Source: Streptomyces sp. TLI_235
GTDB lineage: Bacteria > Actinomycetota > Actinomycetes > Streptomycetales > Streptomycetaceae
Length of the DNA: 64,000 bases
NCBI GenBank assembly: GCA_002300355.1
Contig: NSGV01000001.1
Location: forward strand, 2,790,001 to 2,854,000
Direction: 5' to 3'
Part shown: one piece after another, positions 7,045-14,994 of the stretch
Numbering within the stretch: the first letter of the stretch is position 1
Layout of the letters: every line of letters starts with the position of its first letter
The notes under the pieces: model-generated
Told to the model about the DNA's origin: nothing
Seen by the model: only the letters and a program-made list of their open reading frames with translations
The model's database searches: none
Translations under genes and position numbers: made by a program

Positions 7045-8691
7045 GTGAAGCGAAAGCTGACAGTCGGAGCCGTTCTCTCTGCGTCGGCGGTCCTCGCCAG
7101 TGCCATCCAGGTCAGCGCCGGTATCGCGCAGGCCTCGCCGGCCCCGGTCGCCCATGTCGCACCCGGCCAGCAGCGCGCCGCGCTCATCGCGCAGGCCGGC
7201 ACCGAGGCCCCCGCCGCGGCCCGCGCCCTCGGCCTCTCCGGCCAGGAGCAGCTCGTCGTCAAGGACGCGGTCGTCGACGCCGACGGCACCCGGCACGTGC
7301 GCTACGAGCGCACCTTCGCCGGCCTGCCCGTCCTCGGCGGCGACCTGGTCGTCCACCAGGACGCCAAGGGCTCGGTGAAGTCCGTCGACCGCGCCGTCCA
7401 GGGCTCCGTCGCCCCCGCCTCGCTCACCCCGAAGCTCTCCGCCGCCCAGGCCGCCGCCAAGGCGCACGGCGCGGTGGCCGCCACCGTCGGTGTCGCGAAG
7501 GACGCCGACGAGGCCGCGCTGACCTCGGTCGCGGCGCCCGCGAACGGCAAGCTCGTCGTCTGGGCCGCCTCCGGCAAGCCCCGCCTCGCTTATCAGACCA
7601 CGGTCGAGGGCCTGCGCGCCGACGGCACCCCGAGCCGCCAGCTGCTGGTCACCGACGCCGCGAGCGGCGAGGTCCTGTCCAGCCACGAGCAGGTGCAGAC
7701 CGCCAACGCGGCCGGCACCGGCCAGGGCGTGTTCGTCGGCTCCGTGGCGCTGACCACCAACTACACGGGCTCGACCTACCAGCTGAAGGACGCCACCCGC
7801 GGCGGCCAGTACACGACCACGCTGAACAACAAGACCAACGGCTCCGGCACCCTGCTGACCGACGCGGACAACGCGTGGGGCACCGGCCTGGTCTCCAGCA
7901 GCCAGTCCGCCGCCGTGGACGCCCAGTACGGCGCCGCCGCCACCTGGGACTTCTACAAGAACACCTTCGGCCGCCTCGGCATCAAGAACAACGGCGTCGG
8001 CGCCTACAGCCGGGTCCACTACGGCCGGAACTACGTCAACGCGTTCTGGGACGACTCCTGCTTCTGCATGACGTACGGCGACGGTGCGAGCAACACCCAC
8101 CCGCTGACCGAGCTGGACGTGGCCGGCCACGAGATGAGCCACGGCGTCACCGCCAACACCGCCGGCCTGAACTACTCGGGCGAGTCCGGCGGCCTCAACG
8201 AGGCCACCTCGGACATCTTCGGCACCGGCGTGGAGTTCTACGCCAACCTCGCCTCCGACAAGCCGGACTACCTCATCGGCGAGCTCATCAACATCAACGG
8301 CGACGGCACCCCGCTGCGCTACATGGACAAGCCCTCCAAGGACGGCGGCTCCGCCGACTCCTGGTCCTCGGGCGTGGGCAGCCTCGACGTCCACTACTCC
8401 TCCGGCGTCGGCAACCACTTCTTCTACCTGCTGGCCGAGGGCAGCGGCGCGAAGACCATCAACGGCGTCAGCTACAACAGCCCGACCTCCAACGGCTCCA
8501 CCGTCACCGGCATCGGCCGCGACAAGGCGCTGCAGGTCTGGTACCGGGCGCTGAGCGTCTACATGACCTCCACCACCAACTACAAGGGCGCGCGCACCGC
8601 GACCCTGAACGCCGCCACCGACCTGTACGGCGCCACCTCCACCGAGTACGCCCAGGTTGCCGCTGCCTGGGCCGCGGTGAACGTCAACTGA
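7045..8691 (+). CDS. Secreted M4 family neutral metalloprotease (copy 1)
   Basis: A 548-aa thermolysin-type zinc endopeptidase precursor. It has a signal peptide (about residues 1-30, KRK then a hydrophobic stretch ending near ASP), an FTP/PepSY propeptide (about 35-215) and the catalytic domain from about 220. Zinc ligands are in HEMSH (362-366) and GGLNEATSD (Glu386); the catalytic histidine is in DVHYSSG (His450). GTG start at 7045 with GGAAGGA upstream. It degrades extracellular protein during feeding or development. Tandem with a close paralogue at 9004 sharing promoter, leader and a 126-bp identical tract; a strong terminator follows at 8710. Confidence 0.95.
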   Translation: MKRKLTVGAVLSASAVLASAIQVSAGIAQASPAPVAHVAPGQQRAALIAQAGTEAPAAARALGLSGQEQLVVKDAVVDADGTRHVRYERTFAGLPVLGGDLVVHQDAKGSVKSVDRAVQGSVAPASLTPKLSAAQAAAKAHGAVAATVGVAKDADEAALTSVAAPANGKLVVWAASGKPRLAYQTTVEGLRADGTPSRQLLVTDAASGEVLSSHEQVQTANAAGTGQGVFVGSVALTTNYTGSTYQLKDATRGGQYTTTLNNKTNGSGTLLTDADNAWGTGLVSSSQSAAVDAQYGAAATWDFYKNTFGRLGIKNNGVGAYSRVHYGRNYVNAFWDDSCFCMTYGDGASNTHPLTELDVAGHEMSHGVTANTAGLNYSGESGGLNEATSDIFGTGVEFYANLASDKPDYLIGELININGDGTPLRYMDKPSKDGGSADSWSSGVGSLDVHYSSGVGNHFFYLLAEGSGAKTINGVSYNSPTSNGSTVTGIGRDKALQVWYRALSVYMTSTTNYKGARTATLNAATDLYGATSTEYAQVAAAWAAVNVN

Positions 8692-8709
8692 CGCACCGCG
8701 GTTGAGGAC

Positions 8710-8749
8710 GCAGCAGCCGGGCCCTCCGGAGGGGAGGCCCGGCTGCTGC
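8710..8749 (+). terminator. Terminator after protease copy 1
   Basis: A 14-bp perfect stem (8710-8723 with 8736-8749) closes a 12-nt loop, 19 nt after the stop codon. Confidence 0.85.
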
Positions 8750-8806
8750 CCCATGTCCGGGCCCGGGAGGTCCGTGACAGAAATGCGCCAACTCTTGTCG
8801 TACACC

Positions 8807-8832
8807 TGTCATTTGACGACCAGTCTTGTCAT
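8807..8832 (+). promoter_or_regulatory. Paired TGTCAT element, second protease
   Basis: TGTCAT at 8807-8812 and 8827-8832, the same 20-bp spacing and flanks (CCAACTC upstream, GCTTC downstream) as before copy 1. Confidence 0.5.
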
Positions 8833-8964
8833 GCTTCCTTCCAGCCCCGTGCGGCGCCCGATCGGCCACCCCAACCGGTCCGGTGCCGCATGACCGCACG
8901 GAGCAGCACGTCAGCGCTCGTTCCGCCCCAGTCGGCGCCGGACCCGGTGCCCCGGAGCGACGCG

Positions 8965-8984
8965 CGACCGCGCACACGCGGTTG
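8965..8984 (+). promoter_or_regulatory. Leader hairpin before second M4 protease
   Basis: The stem around CACA is kept with one G-U pair relative to copy 1, and again sits directly upstream of GGAAGGA. Confidence 0.5.
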
Positions 8985-9003
8985 ATCCGGAAGGAACCCG
9001 TAC

Positions 9004-10617
9004 GTGAAGCGAAAGCTCGCCCTCGGCGCCGTCCTCTCCACCTCTGCCCTGCTCGCCGGCGCGATCCAGGTCGCCGCGGGCGCCCAGGCCGCCCCCGCCC
9101 CCGCGGCCGCGCAGCAGCGGGCCGCGCTCCTCGCCCAGGCCGGCGCCGACGCCCCCGCCGCGGCCCGCGCCCTCGGCCTCACCGGCCAGGAGCAGCTCGT
9201 CGCCAAGGACGCGGTGGTGGACGCCGACGGCAACCGCCACCTGCGTTTCGACCGCACCTTCGGCGGCCTGCCGGTGATCGGCGGCGACCTGGTCGTCCAC
9301 CAGGACGCCAAGGGCTCGGTGAAGTCCGTCGACCGCGCCGTCCAGGGCTCCGTCGCCCCCGCCTCGCTCACCCCGAAGCTCTCCGCCGCCCAGGCCGCCG
9401 CCACCGCGCACGGCGCGGTCGCCGCCACCGTCGGGAAGTCGGCGGACGCGGACGAGCCGGCGCTGACCTCGGTCGGCGCGGCCGGCGCCGCCGACCTGGT
9501 GGTGTGGGCCGCCTCCGGCAGCCCGCGGCTCGCCTACCGGACGACCGTCGAGGGCATGCGCGCCGACGGCACCCCGAGCAACCGGGTGGTCGTCACCGAC
9601 GCCGCGACCGGCGCGGTGCTCTCCTCCGACGAGCAGATCCGCACCTCCAACGCGACGGGCAGCGGCAAGGGCGTCTTCGTCGGCTCGGTCACCCTGACCA
9701 CCAACTACACCGGCTCGACGTACCAGCTGAAGGACAACACCCGCGGCGGCCAGTACACCGTCGACAAGAACGGGACGCTGTACACGGACGCCGACAACGT
9801 GTGGGGCAACGGCAGCGCCTCCAACGGGCAGTCCGCCGCGGTGGACGCGCAGTACGGCGCGGCCGCCACCTGGGACTTCTACAAGTCGACCTTCAACCGC
9901 CTCGGCATCAAGAACAACGGCGTCGGCGCCTACAGCAAGGTCCACTACGGCACCAACTACGTCAACGCGTTCTGGAGCGACAGCTGCTTCTGCATGACGT
10001 ACGGCGACGGGTCGGGCAACACCCACCCGCTGACCGCGATCGACGTGGCCGGCCACGAGATGACGCACGGCGTGACCTCCGCCACGGCGGGCCTCAACTA
10101 CTCGGGCGAGTCCGGCGGCCTGAACGAGGCCACCAGCGACATCTTCGGCACCATGGTCGAGTTCTACGCCAACCTGCCCGTCGACACCCCGGACTACCTG
10201 ATCGGCGAGCGGCTCAACCTGAACGGCAACGGCACCCCGCTGCGCTACATGGACAAGCCCTCCAAGGACGGCGCCTCGGCGGACTACTGGTCCTCCACGG
10301 TCGGCAACAAGGACGTCCACTACTCCTCGGGTGTCGCCAACCACTTCTTCTACCTGCTGTCCGAGGGCAGCGGCGCGAAGACGATCAACGGGGTCAGCTA
10401 CAACAGCCCGACCTCCAACGGCGCGAAGATCACCGGCATCGGCCGGGCCAAGGCGGCGCAGATCTGGTACCGCGCGCTGACCGTCTACATGACCTCCACC
10501 ACCAACTACAAGGCGGCGCGCACCGCGACGCTCAACGCGGCCAAGGACCTCTACGGCTCCACCTCCACCGAGTACAAGGCGGTGGGCGCGGCCTGGAGCG
10601 CGGTCAACGTCAACTGA
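9004..10617 (+). CDS. Secreted M4 family neutral metalloprotease (copy 2)
   Basis: A 537-aa paralogue of the preceding gene with the same architecture: signal peptide (about 1-30), FTP/PepSY propeptide, then the thermolysin-like domain with HEMTH (351-355), Glu375 in GGLNEATSD and the catalytic His439 in DVHYSSG. GTG start at 9004 after GGAAGGA. Protein identity with copy 1 is high throughout, and 126 bp of propeptide-coding DNA is identical at nucleotide level, pointing to recent duplication or gene conversion. A 12-bp stem terminator shared with the convergent DUF3817 gene follows. Confidence 0.95.
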   Translation: MKRKLALGAVLSTSALLAGAIQVAAGAQAAPAPAAAQQRAALLAQAGADAPAAARALGLTGQEQLVAKDAVVDADGNRHLRFDRTFGGLPVIGGDLVVHQDAKGSVKSVDRAVQGSVAPASLTPKLSAAQAAATAHGAVAATVGKSADADEPALTSVGAAGAADLVVWAASGSPRLAYRTTVEGMRADGTPSNRVVVTDAATGAVLSSDEQIRTSNATGSGKGVFVGSVTLTTNYTGSTYQLKDNTRGGQYTVDKNGTLYTDADNVWGNGSASNGQSAAVDAQYGAAATWDFYKSTFNRLGIKNNGVGAYSKVHYGTNYVNAFWSDSCFCMTYGDGSGNTHPLTAIDVAGHEMTHGVTSATAGLNYSGESGGLNEATSDIFGTMVEFYANLPVDTPDYLIGERLNLNGNGTPLRYMDKPSKDGASADYWSSTVGNKDVHYSSGVANHFFYLLSEGSGAKTINGVSYNSPTSNGAKITGIGRAKAAQIWYRALTVYMTSTTNYKAARTATLNAAKDLYGSTSTEYKAVGAAWSAVNVN

Positions 10618-10633
10618 CGGCTCCCGCACACGG

Positions 10634-10669
10634 CGACGGCCGGGCTCCCCTCGCGGGGCCCGGCCGTCG
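10634..10669. terminator. Bidirectional terminator between protease 2 and DUF3817
   Basis: A 12-bp perfect stem (10634-10645 with 10658-10669) lies between two convergent stops. Confidence 0.8.
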
Positions 10670-10685
10670 GGTGCGTTCGGGGCGG

Positions 10686-11006
10686 TCAGGCCGCGGCGAC
10701 TGCCGCCGGCACCTCGCCGCGCTCCTCCTTGGCGAGCATCCGCTCGGCGAAGAAGCCGCCGGTCGGCAGCACCGACAGCACGAACAGCACGATGCCGCGC
10801 TTGGCGTCCCAACGCTGCTGCTGCCAGGCCAGGGCGAGGAAGACCACGTACAGCACGAACAGCCCGCCGTGGATCGCGCCCATCACCGGCACCGCGTTGA
10901 AGTCGGTGGTCCGCTTGAGCACCGAGCAGACGAGCAGCAGCAGGAAGGACAGGCCCTCCGGGCCGGACACGAGTCGCAGGCGGTGGACGGCGGGGCTGGT
11001 CTTCAC
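10686..11006 (-). CDS. DUF3817 family integral membrane protein (second copy)
   Basis: A 106-aa protein with three hydrophobic segments and the DUF3817 pattern, including the GAIHGGLFVLYVVF segment and a short charged C-terminal tail (FFAERMLAKEE). GTG start at 11006 with GAGGTG upstream. It is homologous to, but clearly diverged from, the protein encoded at 5634. Function unknown; monocistronic and convergent with the second protease. Confidence 0.85.
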   Translation of the reverse strand: MKTSPAVHRLRLVSGPEGLSFLLLLVCSVLKRTTDFNAVPVMGAIHGGLFVLYVVFLALAWQQQRWDAKRGIVLFVLSVLPTGGFFAERMLAKEERGEVPAAVAAA

Positions 11007-11178
11007 GGGTCACCTCGGGAGGGGTCGGCGAGTGAGCTCGTGAACGCGATCACAAGCCTCGTTCATTATCACCGACCGAACACCCGCATCCCGGCCGGGG
11101 TGGCAGATGCCACAGCCGTCGGCCCTATCCTGCTGCGGCACGGCCCGACGACCGGGCCGACCGACCACGGGGGTGGAG

Positions 11179-11967
11179 ATGTTCCGCATCGACTGGAACC
11201 GACGGACCTGCTCGCGGCGCGGGCACATCACCTACGCGCCCGACGAGGCCGAGCTGCGCGGCCGGCTGCACGCGCCCACCGCACTCGGCGAGGCCTGGCG
11301 CTGCCTGCGCTGCGGGGACTTCGCGCTCGGCGCGCCGCACGGCTCCGGACCGGCCGACGAGGCCCCGCTGGTGCCGCGCGGCAAGGCGCTGCGCGACCTG
11401 TTCATCCTGCGCTTCCTCGCCGTCGAGCGGGCGCTGCGCGGCCTGCTGATCCTGGTCGTCGCCTGGGGCGTGTGGAAGTTCTCCAACAGCCAGGACGCGG
11501 TGCGCCGGATCTTCGACGAGAACCTCTCGGTGTTCCGCCCGGTGACCGACCACTTCCACTGGGATCTGGAGCACTCGCCGATCGTCGACACCATCCGCAA
11601 GACGTTCGAGTACAAGCACGGCACGCTGCTGGTGGTCGCCGCCGCACTGGTGCTGTACGCGCTGATCGAGATCGTGGAGGCGGCCGGCCTCTGGGTGGGC
11701 GCCCGCTGGGCGGAGTACCTGACGGTGGTGGCGACCGCGGCCTTCCTGCCACTGGAGGTGTACGAACTCACCGAGCACGTCAGTGCGCTGAAGATCGGCA
11801 CGCTGGTGCTGAACATCCTCGCGGTGCTGTGGATCATGCTTTCGAAGCGGCTGTTCGGCCTGCGCGGCGGTGTGGTCGCCTTCGAGGCGGAGCGCCACTC
11901 GGCCTCGCTGCTGGAGGTGGAGGTCGCCGCGGGCACCGCGCCGGGCCGGCCCGCCCCGGCCGCCTGA
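11179..11967 (+). CDS. DUF2127 domain membrane protein
   Basis: A 262-aa protein. The N-terminal 60 residues carry cysteine pairs (CSRRGH and CLRCGD), possibly a small metal-binding segment, followed by a membrane domain of about four helices (near residues 85-100, 145-165, 170-195 and 205-225) characteristic of DUF2127. The ATG at 11179 follows GGTGGAG very closely; the frame stays open upstream to 11107 with a low-complexity sequence. Function unknown. It is separated from the following AIM24 genes by about 80 bp containing a promoter. Confidence 0.8.
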   Translation: MFRIDWNRRTCSRRGHITYAPDEAELRGRLHAPTALGEAWRCLRCGDFALGAPHGSGPADEAPLVPRGKALRDLFILRFLAVERALRGLLILVVAWGVWKFSNSQDAVRRIFDENLSVFRPVTDHFHWDLEHSPIVDTIRKTFEYKHGTLLVVAAALVLYALIEIVEAAGLWVGARWAEYLTVVATAAFLPLEVYELTEHVSALKIGTLVLNILAVLWIMLSKRLFGLRGGVVAFEAERHSASLLEVEVAAGTAPGRPAPAA

Positions 11968-12036
11968 CCCCGTGTGATTTGTCGCAGCTCGGTACCAGTG
12001 ACCCGCGCCCTCTCCCGGGTGGCGGGCCGCTGCCGC

Positions 12037-12042
12037 TACATT
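12037..12042 (+). promoter_or_regulatory. -10 element of AIM24 operon, leaderless arrangement
   Basis: TACATT ends 6 nt before the GTG start codon at 12049. There is no Shine-Dalgarno sequence, so transcription probably starts at or next to the start codon. A -35 is not obvious. Confidence 0.55.
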
Positions 12043-12048
12043 CGCCCG

Positions 12049-12687
12049 GTGGCACAGTTTCGACTTCAGGGTTCCAAGGTGCTCGCCGTCGACATGGCGG
12101 GCGACTCGGTCAAGGCCCGCAACGGCACCATGGTCGCCTACACAGGGCAGATGAATTTCAAGAAGATGTCCGGCGGCGGTGACGGCCTGCGCGGCATGGT
12201 CACCCGTCGGCTGACGGGTGAGCAGATGGAGGTCATGGAGGTGAAGGGGCAGGGCACCTGCTACTTCGCCGACCGGGCCACCGAGGTCAACCTGGTGCGA
12301 CTGAACGGCGAGACGCTGTACGTCGAATCGGAGAACCTGCTCTGCACCGAGGCCACGCTGCACACCGGCACGAGCTTCACCGGTCTGAACGGCATGGCCT
12401 CCGGCAACGGCCTGTTCACCACCAAGGTCGAGGGCCACGGCTGGGCGGCGCTCACGTCCAAGGGCCCGGCGATAATCCTGCGGGTCTCGCAGGGCATGCC
12501 GCTGCGGGTCGACCCGGGCGCGTACGTGGCGCACACCGGCAACCTCAACCGCAGCCTGAAGTCGGGGGCCGGCTGGACGACGATCATCGGCGAGGGCGGC
12601 GGCGAGGCCATGCAGGTCGAGTTCGCCGGCGACGGCCTGGTGTACGTGCAGCCGTCCGAGAAGATGACCTTCGGGGGCGACGTCTGA
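12049..12687 (+). CDS. AIM24 family protein 1
   Basis: A 212-aa soluble, beta-rich protein of the AIM24/TRAP-like family: repeated glycine-rich strands, an early VKARNGTMVAYTG motif and a late GDGLVYVQPSE motif. AIM24 in yeast mitochondria is linked to cristae organisation; bacterial function is unknown. The GTG at 12049 is chosen because it begins the family core and a -10 element sits 6 nt before it. First of three AIM24 genes; its TGA overlaps the next ATG by one base (TGATG), implying translational coupling. Confidence 0.85.
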   Translation: MAQFRLQGSKVLAVDMAGDSVKARNGTMVAYTGQMNFKKMSGGGDGLRGMVTRRLTGEQMEVMEVKGQGTCYFADRATEVNLVRLNGETLYVESENLLCTEATLHTGTSFTGLNGMASGNGLFTTKVEGHGWAALTSKGPAIILRVSQGMPLRVDPGAYVAHTGNLNRSLKSGAGWTTIIGEGGGEAMQVEFAGDGLVYVQPSEKMTFGGDV

Positions 12688-13337
12688 TGCCGTTCACCAA
12701 GATCAACAACAAGATGGTCGAGGCGAAGATCATGCCCGGCCAGCGGGTCTTCAGCCAGCGCGGCTCGATGCTCGCCTACACCGGCGAGGTCTCCTTCACA
12801 CCCAACGTGATGGGCGGCCAGGGCGGTGTGATGTCGATGATCGGGCGCCGGGTGGCCAACGAGGACACCCCGCTGATGACCGTCGAGGGCCAGGGCAGCG
12901 TGATGTTCGGCCACGGCGGCCACAACATCCACGTGATCGAGCTCACCGGCGACACCCTCTACGTGGAGGCCGACCGGCTGCTCGCCTTCGACGGGACGCT
13001 CCAGCAGTCGACGATGTTCATGGGCCAGCAGGGCGGCGTGATGGGCATGGTCCGCGGCCAGGTGACCGGGCAGGGCCTGTTCACCACCAAGCTCGACGGC
13101 CAGGGCTCGGTCGCGGTGATGGCGCACGGCGGCGTGTTCGAGCTGCCGATCGGCCCCGGCCAGCCGGTGCACGTCGACCCGCAGGCGTACGTGGCCCACC
13201 GCGGCCAGGTGACCAACAAGCTGTCCACCGCCCTGGGCTGGCGCGACATGGTCGGCCGCGGCTCCGGCGAGGCGTTCCAGCTGGAGCTGTCCGGCCACGG
13301 AGTGGTGTACGTGCAGGCGAGCGAGGAGAAGCTCTGA
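12687..13337 (+). CDS. AIM24 family protein 2
   Basis: A 216-aa paralogue of the preceding protein with the same beta-rich layout: RGSMLAYTGEVSF near residue 30 and GHGVVYVQASEEKL at the end. No signal peptide or membrane helix. Start and stop overlap its neighbours by one base on both sides, so the three AIM24 proteins are probably made together and may form a mixed complex; that is inference from gene order. Confidence 0.87.
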   Translation: MPFTKINNKMVEAKIMPGQRVFSQRGSMLAYTGEVSFTPNVMGGQGGVMSMIGRRVANEDTPLMTVEGQGSVMFGHGGHNIHVIELTGDTLYVEADRLLAFDGTLQQSTMFMGQQGGVMGMVRGQVTGQGLFTTKLDGQGSVAVMAHGGVFELPIGPGQPVHVDPQAYVAHRGQVTNKLSTALGWRDMVGRGSGEAFQLELSGHGVVYVQASEEKL

Positions 13338-14356
13338 TGTCCTACCCGCCGCAGCAGCCCTACGGCCAGCCGTACGGCCAGCCCCAGCCCGGCCAGCCCT
13401 ACCAGCAGCCCGGCCAGCCGTACCCGCCGCAGCAGCCCGGCTACCAGCAGGCCTACCAGCCGACCCAGGCCGGCCAGCCGTACCCGCCGCAGGGCCAGCC
13501 CTACCCGGCCCCGCCGCAGGGCAACTTCGGCGCCCCGCTGCCGCAGAACGGCGGCGAGGGCCCGGTCGTGCACGACGTGAACAGCCTGCCGGTCAACGAC
13601 AACGTCAACCCGTACGCCTTCTCGGTCGACCTGAACGGCGCCTACTACCTGCAGAAGGGCAAGATGATCGCCTACTACGGCGACATGCGCTTCTCGGGCA
13701 TCGGACGCGGCGTCATCGACCAGATGCTGGAGCGGAACTTCAACTCCCCGCTGCACGCGTCCGACTGGGTCGTCGCCGAGGGCCGCGGCAAGCTGCTGCT
13801 CGCCGACCGGGCCTTCGACCTCAACTCCTACGACCTGGAGAACGGCAACCTCACCGTCCGCTCCGGCAACCTGCTGGCCTTCGAGCCCTCGCTGAAGCTC
13901 AAGCAGTCGATCATCCCGGGCTTCCTCACCCTGATCGGCACCGGCAAGTTCGTGGCCGCCTCCAACGGCCCCGTCCACTTCGTCGAGCCGCCCATCCGGG
14001 TGGACCCGCAGGCGCTGGTCGGCTGGGCGGACTGCCCCGCTCCCTGCCACCATTACGATCACGGGTACATGCACGGTCTGATCGGCGGGCTCCGCCACCT
14101 GACCGGGCTCGGCGGGGCCTCCGGCGAGGAGCACCAGTTCGAGTTCATCGGGGCCGGGCAGGTCCTGCTGCAGTCCACCGAGACCCTGATGGCCGAGCGC
14201 TCGGTCGGCGTGGTGCACGCCGAGGCCGGTGTGCCCGGCAGCGGGGTGCCGCACCAGCCCGGCGCGGGCGCGCACGGCGGCGGGCAGCAGCTGCCCAACG
14301 TCAACATCCCGGGCCTGGGCAACCTCGGCGACCTCGGCCGGAGGTTCGGCCTCTGA
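13337..14356 (+). CDS. AIM24 family protein 3 with proline/glutamine/tyrosine-rich N terminus
   Basis: A 339-aa protein. Residues 1-65 are a low-complexity tail of repeated PYGQP, QPYPPQ and QPGY units, followed by an AIM24 domain (about 85-290) with GKMIAYYGDMRF and EFIGAGQVLLQS motifs, and a glycine/proline-rich C terminus. Such P/Q/G/Y-rich tails are seen on actinobacterial membrane-associated and assembly-prone proteins, but no function is established. Third gene of the overlapping triad. Its domain is more diverged than the other two, containing a CPAPCHHYDHG insertion. Confidence 0.87.
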   Translation: MSYPPQQPYGQPYGQPQPGQPYQQPGQPYPPQQPGYQQAYQPTQAGQPYPPQGQPYPAPPQGNFGAPLPQNGGEGPVVHDVNSLPVNDNVNPYAFSVDLNGAYYLQKGKMIAYYGDMRFSGIGRGVIDQMLERNFNSPLHASDWVVAEGRGKLLLADRAFDLNSYDLENGNLTVRSGNLLAFEPSLKLKQSIIPGFLTLIGTGKFVAASNGPVHFVEPPIRVDPQALVGWADCPAPCHHYDHGYMHGLIGGLRHLTGLGGASGEEHQFEFIGAGQVLLQSTETLMAERSVGVVHAEAGVPGSGVPHQPGAGAHGGGQQLPNVNIPGLGNLGDLGRRFGL

Positions 14357-14388
14357 CCCGGTGAGCGCGGCGCGGCTGGATTCGTAAA

Positions 14389-14420
14389 CTTGTACAACAT
14401 TTAACAAGCACGGCTATGCT
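14389..14420 (+). promoter_or_regulatory. absC promoter with overlapping inverted repeat
   Basis: CTTGT (14389-14393) and ACAAG (14404-14408) form an inverted repeat that also contains the palindrome TTGTACAA (14390-14397). A -10 TATGCT (14415-14420) ends 6 nt before the ATG, and TTGTAC could be the -35 with 19-bp spacing, so repressor binding would block the promoter. Confidence 0.55.
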
Positions 14421-14426
14421 GGGGTC

Positions 14427-14942
14427 ATGGACACGCACGTCACCGACGCCCCCGCCGTCTCCTCCTCGGCCACCGCGGAGGAGACGCCGTGGCTGAGCAC
14501 CCGCGAGCAGCAGTTCTGGCGCGCCCACCTGGAGGTGAGCAAGCTGCTCGAGTACCAGCTCGGCCGCGAACTCCAGCCGCACAACCTCGCCATCAACGAC
14601 TACGAGATCCTCGTGGTCCTCTCCGAGGCGCCCGAGCGCCGGATGCGGATGACCGACCTCGCGACCGCCACGCTGCAGTCGAAGAGCCGGCTCTCCCACC
14701 AGATCACCCGGATGGAGAGCGCCGGGATGGTCCTGCGGCAGGAGTGTCCGGGCGACCGCCGCGGCCTCTACGCCCACCTCACCGACCTCGGCTGGGAGAC
14801 CCTGCAGAAGGTCGCGCCGGACCACGTCCGCAGCGTCCGCGCCCACTTCGTCGACCGCTTCACCCCGGAGCAGATCGACGCCCTCTACGAGGCCCTCGCC
14901 CCGGTCGCCGACCACCTCCGCGCCCTCCGCGGCCGCGCCTGA
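14427..14942 (+). CDS. absC: MarR family regulator, AbsC-like
   Basis: A 171-aa MarR protein: helical N terminus, winged helix-turn-helix at about residues 72-115 (MTDLATATLQSKSRLSHQIT then a wing with CPGDRRG), helical dimerisation C terminus. Order relative to meaB, thiolase, mce, scy and filP matches S. coelicolor SCO5405, AbsC, a zinc-responsive MarR protein that affects antibiotic production (from memory; not checked by alignment). The ATG at 14427 is preceded by a -10 element at the leaderless distance and an inverted repeat suggesting autoregulation. Convergent with meaB across a 12-bp stem terminator. Confidence 0.8.
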   Translation: MDTHVTDAPAVSSSATAEETPWLSTREQQFWRAHLEVSKLLEYQLGRELQPHNLAINDYEILVVLSEAPERRMRMTDLATATLQSKSRLSHQITRMESAGMVLRQECPGDRRGLYAHLTDLGWETLQKVAPDHVRSVRAHFVDRFTPEQIDALYEALAPVADHLRALRGRA

Positions 14943-14951
14943 TCAAGCCGA

Positions 14952-14981
14952 AGGGGCGCCGGGAGGTGCCCCGGCGCCCCT
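14952..14981. terminator. Bidirectional terminator between absC and meaB
   Basis: A 12-bp perfect stem (14952-14963 with 14970-14981) around a 6-nt loop, between convergent stops. Confidence 0.85.
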
Positions 14982-14994
14982 GTGCGGGTGTGCC

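Larger units (their letters stand above)
8692..9003. other. Spacer between tandem proteases
   Basis: About 310 bp with a terminator for copy 1 (8710-8749) and then promoter and leader for copy 2, clearly duplicated from the copy 1 upstream region (paired TGTCAT at 8807-8832, leader hairpin at 8965-8984). No gene seen. Confidence 0.7.

Noticed and set aside
6462..8705. 747-aa plus-strand frame over the first protease
   Set aside because: Overlaps the MarR gene and the protease in another frame; composition is Arg/Pro/Gly noise while the protease frame has a full M4 domain.
8826..12182. 1118-aa frame across protease 2 and the DUF2127 gene
   Set aside because: Crosses several real genes, a terminator and a convergent gene; no domain.
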